Below are positions 57,680 to 64,000 of a stretch of 64,000 nt of DNA, piece after piece. A program made the position numbers and the translations under genes. The notes under the pieces were generated by a model. The model saw nothing but the letters and a program-made list of their open reading frames with translations. It was not told the DNA's origin and did no database searches. This DNA comes from Myotis daubentonii (lineage: Eukaryota; Chordata; Mammalia; Chiroptera; Vespertilionidae): assembly GCF_963259705.1 (NCBI RefSeq), contig NC_081842.1, forward strand, positions 60,090,787-60,154,786. The letters run 5' to 3'. Position 1 is the stretch's first letter. Each line of letters opens with the position of its first letter.

Positions 57680-59917
57680 TATGAACTATAAAAACTAAAA
57701 ATTATTTTCAAATCTCATTTTTTTTTCTGGAATTTAAATGGTAAACTATGTTTCTAATGTTTCATGCAAAATATATTTCTTAAGTTCTTCTGTATTTGTC
57801 AAAATATTGTTCATGACTCAGCAGCTTCTCACTTTTCAATGCTTGGATGTCATATTTCAATTGTGATTTTTTTTTGTAACTCATATTTTTCATTTTATTA
57901 ATAAAAAACAGGAAAAAATTTTAAAATCATAGGCTTTACAACCAAATGTAACTAACTAGTAATTCTCCTCAGAAAAAGGCATATATAGAGTTGTTGTATT
58001 ATGTAAGAAAAAAAGAAACTATTGTCTGAAAAATTACTGTCTGGAAAACTGTTGATTTCAATTATCTTTAGGTTTCTTGGTTGCTGAATTTATTTAGGGT
58101 TTAGAGTATTGATAATTTATGGTTTTTAAAGTTGCAGATCTGGTCACAACCACTCTGTAATAGTTTCCTAATTAAGGAAGCTGCATAACTTGAGTTTGCT
58201 TGTGATTTGGCCCCTATGAGCACCATCAAATATCCAATAACTACATAAAATTCAGATTATAGGACCTAACTTTCTGCTCTATTTTTGAGAGAACATTGTT
58301 CCTTTGAGGCACTTCTTTCATGTAGTTCCCATGATCATCATAGTTGTTTCTGATCATAGAAAATATTTAATTTTATTATGAAGAATTATAGAAAATTTTT
58401 ATAAAACCACTTTATTTCTTGGCCCTTAAGTTTTCCCCGAATTCTATGTTGGCTCCTCCATATTTTCTTATAGGCCTGATAAAATAATTTAGGTGTAGAG
58501 TAGAAAACAAAATTCTATGGAACATTTCAAAATTGTTAACAAAACCCTTAAGGGTTCTGCTTTCTATTCATGAAGTCAGTGGTAACCATTGCTTCGGGGA
58601 AATGTGTCTTCATTCACCATGAGGGATCTGTGTTCCAGCACAACAAATAAGAATAAAGCTTTTGATACAAATTGTGAAGTCTAGAAAATTGTGGTGGTAG
58701 GAATAACTTGTTTGTTTATGAAAGAGATTTTCACTTTCACCTGGCAAATGATGTACTTGATTCCTCTGTCTCACAGCTGGTATTTCATTCCTATAAAAGC
58801 CAGGTGCTGCCTCGGGAGTTCTGGTAGGAAGTCCTAAAGAAAAGGAATAAAAAAACTTTTGGCATGTAATTTCTTAGTCCAACTGAACCAAGAATGTTTA
58901 CCTTAGAGGCAACTTTTGTGGTAACCATGTAGAAGGGTCTCCGTTTTATGCCTTTATCTGTGTATTTTGGTACTGCCCCAACAGAAGACTTGTTTAAAGA
59001 AAGAAGATTTCTTCTTTGGAGGGTAGAATGGAATTCCAGGTGTATAGAATCACACAGAAGGAGCATTCAGAACAGGCTCTAAGAACTAGTTATAACTCAT
59101 ATTTGAGAACAGACCTGGTTACTTCCTTATTAGTATTTTGAGACATTCGCCCCCATGATATATTAATAAATATATCTTTATTAAAGATGCCTAAATAAAT
59201 ATATTTTATAAAGACAAATATCACCCTAACCCTCACTTGAACTTGATAGTATAAGAAGTCTATTGTATATTGTGGATGATGAGAATCATGAGGATGGATG
59301 GCTGTATAGGTAGCAGCAGTATTAGGACCTAATGCCAGTCTACAAAAAGATACTCATCTGAGCAAATGATTTTTAAAGGCACAGCTTCAAGGAAGACAAA
59401 GTAGAAAAATTCACACATGTGAACAGACATAACCCTACAGTTGAAGGCTTCATTAGCTTTCAACTCTTTGTCCAAAGAAAAAGGTATTGTTTCCAGTCTA
59501 GGGGATTGTAATTCTTTGCCAAGGGCTGAATGTTAGCTCCTGCTCACCCCTTTGAGAGGTATGTTTATGAAGTAAACAAACTGCCCACGATCTTACCTGG
59601 TAAGAGAAGAAGGATTACAGTTTTAAGAAAAAAACAACTAACAATTTGTAAAATTATTAGTTTAATGTTGGTTTCTGTAGATATACTGTCAGTTCCATTT
59701 GGCATGGAGTGTTTATTTTGTTCATTAGTTTATTCTCAGTGGAAAGCATCTTATCTAAGTATAGATGCTGAAAAATATTTGTTGAATAGTTGGTGAATAA
59801 TTAAATATGAAATTACTACATTTTCCTGGAAGCTGAGAACATCAGCTTTCTGGTTGGCTCACTGGGATTCTTTCAGCTCCTAATTCCTACTCTGTTCTCT
59901 CACATTATCCTAAAGAA
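57680..59917. other. Intron, nothing recognised
   Basis: 2.2 kb of AT-rich sequence. A 91-aa minus frame (59066-58791) has no recognisable match and no paired splice sites in a tomosyn frame. Confidence 0.5.
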
Positions 59918-60553
59918 TCCTATCTAATAAAAGAGAAACATGGTAACTGGTGTACAACCGCTACCCTTCCCATTGGCTAATCAGGGCAATATGCAAATTA
60001 ACTGCCAGCCAAGATGGTGGCTGGCAGCCAGGCAGCTTGAAACTAACACCAGGCTTGCTTGCTTCAGTGACGGAGGAAACCAGCGTTCCCCGCCTGCCTT
60101 GCTGGCCTCTGAGCTTGCAGTTTAAAAACATTGTAACAAATATAGAAGCTAAACAAAACCCCAGAAAACAGCTTTCAGAGAGCTGGGATCTCAGAGCTGG
60201 AGTTGATACAGAGTTTTGATTATAGAACCGAAACAAACCAGATACCTGTTTTCAGCAGCTGAGGCCTCAGAGCTGGAGCCAAGCCTCAGAGCTAAAGCTG
60301 GCCCAGAATTAAAAAAAGAAAAAAAGGAGCAGTTGGGAGCTTCAGTTCCAGCCTGAAAACAGCCCTCAGCCCTTCACCCAGACTGGCCAGGCACCCCAGT
60401 GGGGACCCCCACCCTGAAGGGGGTGTGACCAGCTGCAAACAGCCATCATCCCCTCATCCAGGCTGGCCAGGCACCCAAGTGGGGACCCCCACCCTGATCC
60501 AGGACACCCTTCAGGGCAAACCAGCCGGCCCCCACCCATGCACCAGGCCTCTA
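59918..60553 (+). mobile_element. Helitron, component A of a composite (third copy)
   Basis: It starts TCCTATCTAATAAAAGAGAA and ends CACCAGGCCTCTA at 60553. It has two units of the ~80-bp repeat near the 3' end. Component B follows without spacer, as at 42373/42374. Confidence 0.9.
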
Positions 60554-61037
60554 TTCTATATAGTAAAAGGGTAATATGCCTCCCGGCACCGGGATCAGTG
60601 GAGCCTTGAGGCATCCTGGCACCGGGATCAGCGTGACAGGGGGCAGCGCCCAAACCCCCTGATCGCCCTGCGGCTCTATGTGTGACAGGGGCGGGCCACA
60701 ACCTCCCCATCGACCCTGCCTTGAGTGTGACAGGGGGCGGTGCCCTAACCCCCCAATCGGCCCTACCCTGAGCGTGACTGAGGGTGGCATCGCAATCTCC
60801 CAATCCGCCCAGCTCTGTGCATGACAGGGGGTGGTGCCCCGACTCCCCAATTGGCCCTGCTCTGAGCCCGACCAGGGGCTGCACCTAGGGATTGGGCCTG
60901 CCCTCTGCCACCCGGGAGCAGGCCTAAGCCAGCAGGTCGTTATCTCCCGAGGGGTCCCAGACTGCGAGAGGGTACAGGCCAGGCTGAGGGACCCCCCTCC
61001 CCACGAGTGCACAAATTTTTGTGCACCGGGCCTCTAG
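60554..61037 (+). mobile_element. Helitron, component B with a replaced core
   Basis: Its first ~25 bases (TTCTATATAGTAAAAGGGTA) and its last ~130 (from about 60900, GGAGCAGGCCTAAGCCAGCA) match the B element at 42374-42846. The interior (60580-60890) is unrelated and made of about five 47-bp units beginning GTGTGACAGGGGGCGGTGCC. It ends GTGCACCGGGCCTCTAG at 61037. Confidence 0.9.
60630..60885 (+). repeat. 47-bp minisatellite, about five units
   Basis: Units start (GT/GC)GTGACAGGGGG and contain ACCCCCCAATCGGCCCT. They diverge by 10-25% by eye. The repeat is confined to the core of the third component B Helitron. Confidence 0.85.
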
Positions 61038-61304
61038 TATACTTAATAGTCCGAAACCTCACTCTACTTTACTTGTAGTTTATTGGGCTAAAAAGAAGTT
61101 TGAGATCCATGTAGAAAATCAGAGTTATAAAATGATTACTGGCCTCCAGCTTCTGTAATTTCCAACCTTTCTTACTCAGATATATGTGTGTCAATGTTTT
61201 AATCTGTTTTTAGCACAGGGATGAGGGTCTGAGATCCCAAAATAGATACTGAGAGGTCAAATAACTACTGAAAAAAGTAATATTTAAACAAATTTCACAA
61301 AGCC

Positions 61305-61470
61305 ATGGTTCTCAAGTGGTTCAAAGACCATTAGAACTTGTTAGAAAGGCAAAGTCTCAGGCCCCACTCTAGACTTACTGAATTGGAATCCAGCTCTGGC
61401 ATTCAGCAATCTGTGTTTTAACAAACTGTACAAAATTCTGACATAGAGTTAAGTTTCAGAACTACTTCAT
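61305..61470 (-). mobile_element. MER5A-type hAT-Charlie element
   Basis: GAACTTGTTAGAAAGGCAAA, CAGGCCCCACTCTAGACTTA and CAGCAATCTGTGTTTTAACA match the order of antisense MER5A. It begins near GGTTCTCAAGTGG and is diverged. Confidence 0.75.
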
Positions 61471-62500
61471 TAGGAAACAAGTGAAGAAAACTTTTGGCTC
61501 TTAAATACTATGTATGCATATAAAGGGGATATATACCCAGAAACAAACAAAATTATTATTAGTCAGACCTAATGAGCTGTTTATTAGTGTATAAATCAAG
61601 GAGACTTGTTAGGATGCTGCTTTTCTTGTTTTTTCAAAGGTTAGAATGTATTACAAATATTCTAGTTTCTCTTAATTATATATATATGTGTATATATACA
61701 TATACATATATACATTTGTCATTCATAAGTCATTTAAACATTTTAATTGTTTATATTTTCATTCTTTTCTACCTCTAGAGATAAGCTTCATGAGTTTTGT
61801 AGACGACTGTTAAAGTCTTAAATTTGCTTTTTTCATAGTTATTCTTTAGTTGTATGAGACTGGGCTAAAAAGTCTGCATTTATCCCATGTTTTCCCTGAT
61901 AATCTAGATTGGATGCAGTAAGTCCTATAACAATAGCAAGAGATTGTAGAATGTAGTTTTATGTGTATGTGTTGCTATGGTATTCTGGAAACAGTATTGG
62001 ACACATTCACCTTTGTGAACTTAAAAAGACCCCTTCATATACACACTTATTTTTCTTTTTCATGGTAAATGAATGACACAAACAAATATTGATTATTTTC
62101 AATATTAAATAAGATAAATTAAACTCTGTTGGCACTTTCCCCAGAAAAATATACTTCACATATTATAACAAATATAATATGTAATGGTGAAAAAGCTTTT
62201 AAAAGAAAAAAAATCTCTTAATTCCTCAATTAGGATTATTTATAATTTAAAGTTGCTACGAAAGAAGAGCAGAACCTGACTAGCAAACCAGTCTCAAGCC
62301 ACTGAAATGATCAATTAATTTTATTAGTCAATCATTGCTGTCCCAACTAACAGAATTCAAATGTATTCAAAATCTTTCTGCTTTGGAGCAATCTAGTTGA
62401 CTGCATGCAAATTCTTCTGAGTCTGCCAAAAATAAAAATTAAAAATTAAAAATGTGATGGTGGTGTTTCCAGAACTGCTCTAACATTAATAAAAGAAGAA
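61471..62500. other. Intron, nothing recognised
   Basis: AT-rich, with a short TATATA/CATATA tract near 61676-61712. No exon or repeat family recognised. Confidence 0.5.
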
Positions 62501-62507
62501 ACACCAA

Positions 62508-62669
62508 CCCTGGCCAGGTAGATCAATTGGTAGCATTGTCTCAATACACCAGGCTATGAGTTCAATCTTCTGTCAGGGCACATACAAGAACCAATCAATG
62601 AATGCAAAAATAAGTGGAACAACAAATCGATGTTTCTCTCTCTCCCTCTAAAAAAATCAATAATAAAAA
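62508..62669 (+). mobile_element. VES-related SINE, variant body
   Basis: It begins CCCTGGCCAGGTAGATCAAT with a mutated B-box, then ACCAATCAATGAATGCAAAA, as in the 30511 SINE. So the two belong to the same variant subfamily. It ends in CTCTAAAAAAATCAATAATA. Confidence 0.85.
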
Positions 62670-62749
62670 AAGAAGGAATATCATAGGCAGAGAGGGCTAA
62701 AAGCAGGATGTCTAACTAGAAACCACAGCAATTACCATAATTATGAAAT

Positions 62750-63720
62750 ACTGTAAGACTCATCCCTGAGATTGAGAATAAGGAAAACGTGTTTGCTAAC
62801 ACTATATCTATTCAACATTGCATTGGGGGTTCTAGCTAATTTCTTCCTTTAGAAAGAAGAAATAGAACTGTCATTTTAACAGGGGGTATAATCAGATGCA
62901 TAGGTAATTCAAAAGAATTTACAAGTTATTGGAGTTAAATAAATTTATCAAGTTTCCTGGATATAAATTTAATATATAAAAATTAGGATGGACCTAGAAA
63001 ACATTGCGCTAAATATAATAAGCCAGTCAGTGAAAGACAAGTACCATATGATTTCATTCATATGTGGAATTTAATGAACAAACTGAACTAACATGCAAAA
63101 TAGAGAAAGACTGAGAGAGAGCAGGCAGACAGCTCTGATGTGGGGGGGCTTAAGGGGTGGAGGGACTGAGCAAAAACAAAAGAGAGATACAAATGTATTG
63201 ATTATATATTATGTCACAGACTAATCTATGCATTACCTATGGGGAATGTTTCACTCATTGCAGGAATACATAGGTGAACCTAGTGTGTGCAATGCTTGTA
63301 ATCTTCTGTGAAATATATTTTAAAAATGCCATTAAAAATAATGTGGAAAAAAATTAATTGTATTTTTATATTCTAGCCCAAAAAATAAGAAAAATAAATT
63401 TTAAAATTTACAATATAAAAAATTAAATACAAAGGATTGAATCCAATGAAAGATGTGCAAGACCTCTACAAAGAAGACTAAAAATATTTCTGAATGTAAA
63501 GAAAGTAAAGAAGAGATAAATGGAGAGATACCAAGTGGAAAATTCAATATTGTCGAATGCTAATTTTGCACAATTAATCTATAGATCCAATGAAATTGCA
63601 ATCACTATCCAACATATTTGTTTGTGTGCAAACTAATTGTTTCAAAAAGCTAACACAAAAGACCAAGAAGAACTATAACATTCTTTAAAAAGAACCACAA
63701 AAACAAAATTGAAAATCCTA
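62750..63720 (+). mobile_element. Old L1 ORF2 (RT region) split by a younger L1 3' end
   Basis: 62750-62985 and 63345-63720 read as consecutive sense L1 ORF2 pieces. Between them, 62990-63335 is an L1 ORF2 C-terminus/3'UTR fragment starting GGATGGACCTAGAAAACATT with a G run near 63142. ATAAAAATTA-like sequence occurs at both junctions. Confidence 0.6.
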
Positions 63721-63727
63721 TACTATC

Positions 63728-63908
63728 AAAGAGATGAAGGGAGAGGGAGAGAGAGATAGAAGCATCAATGAAGAGAGAGAAGCATCTATCAGCTGTCTCC
63801 TGCACACCCCCTACTGGGGATGGAGCCTGCAACCAGGGCATTTGCCCTGACCAAGAATTGAACCATGACTTCATGGTCGATGTTCAACCAGCAAGTCACA
63901 CTGGCCAG
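63728..63908 (-). mobile_element. VES SINE, 3' tail missing
   Basis: The reversed head ends GTCACACTGGCCAGG. The GA-rich stretch at 63735-63760 is the reversed CT region, but the usual A-rich tail beyond it is absent. Confidence 0.85.
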
Positions 63909-64000
63909 GTTAAAATGTCTTTAAAAGTATTGCACTAATATCTCTGATGTTAATTTTTCAAGAAGCCAAAATATTTTTACAAACATTTATTTCTATTTAA

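Noticed and set aside
58791..59066. 91-aa minus frame as an extra STXBP5L exon
   Set aside because: No tomosyn similarity and no matching acceptor/donor pair in phase 1.
60366..60884. 172-aa and 153-aa frames in GC-rich Helitron sequence
   Set aside because: Open only because the GC-rich repeats lack stops; both antisense frames are open in parallel, and no Rep/helicase motif is present.

Overview
The window comes from a vespertilionid (vesper) bat nuclear genome. The evidence is the set of young repeats: HeliBat-type Helitrons (5' TCCTATATAATAAAAG, 3' hairpin plus GGGCCTCTAG), VES tRNA-derived SINEs, a SPIN hAT transposon and recent ORF1-only half-L1 (HAL1) elements. These lie on a background of old mammalian repeats (MIR, L2, L1M, HAL1, MER5-type, MaLR-type LTR).

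The only host gene I can support is STXBP5L (tomosyn-2), on the minus strand. Five coding exons are visible, in transcript order 47301-47251, 13186-13016, 11685-11446, 5564-5204 and 3397-3232. Splice sites and phases agree through the whole chain. They encode the end of the hypervariable linker and the C-terminal part of the beta-propeller domain. The last exons (tail and C-terminal SNARE motif) would lie left of base 1, and the N-terminal WD40 exons lie beyond base 64000. The whole window is therefore intragenic, and almost everything else is intronic repeat. One further gene-derived sequence is a COX20 processed pseudogene (25141-25729, minus).

Region by region. 1-3.2 kb: intron with a HAL1 that has both ends and a target-site duplication (TSD), and a SINE. 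3.2-13.2 kb: four exons separated by Helitrons, a VES SINE, a twin-primed L1, a MaLR-like LTR and SPIN. 13.2-47.25 kb: one 34-kb intron. It contains a Helitron with about 29 units of a 39-bp minisatellite, long antisense L1 blocks broken by Helitrons, the COX20 retrocopy, ancient HAL1/L1M, an ERV-L-like integrase remnant, a four-level nest (old L1 > VES > young L1 > HAL1) and a dense Helitron cluster (40.5-45.0 kb). 47.3-64 kb: next intron upstream, with two recent 5'-truncated L1s, MIR/L2, SINEs and a composite Helitron.

There is no operon-like or RNA-guided system here. The strongest unusual signals are in the Helitrons: a two-element composite present three times with the same internal junction, core replacement between fixed ends, internal minisatellites, and near-identical inverted copies close enough to fold together in the STXBP5L pre-mRNA. 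Repeat-family names are from pattern recognition without a database search; boundaries without a TSD are approximate.
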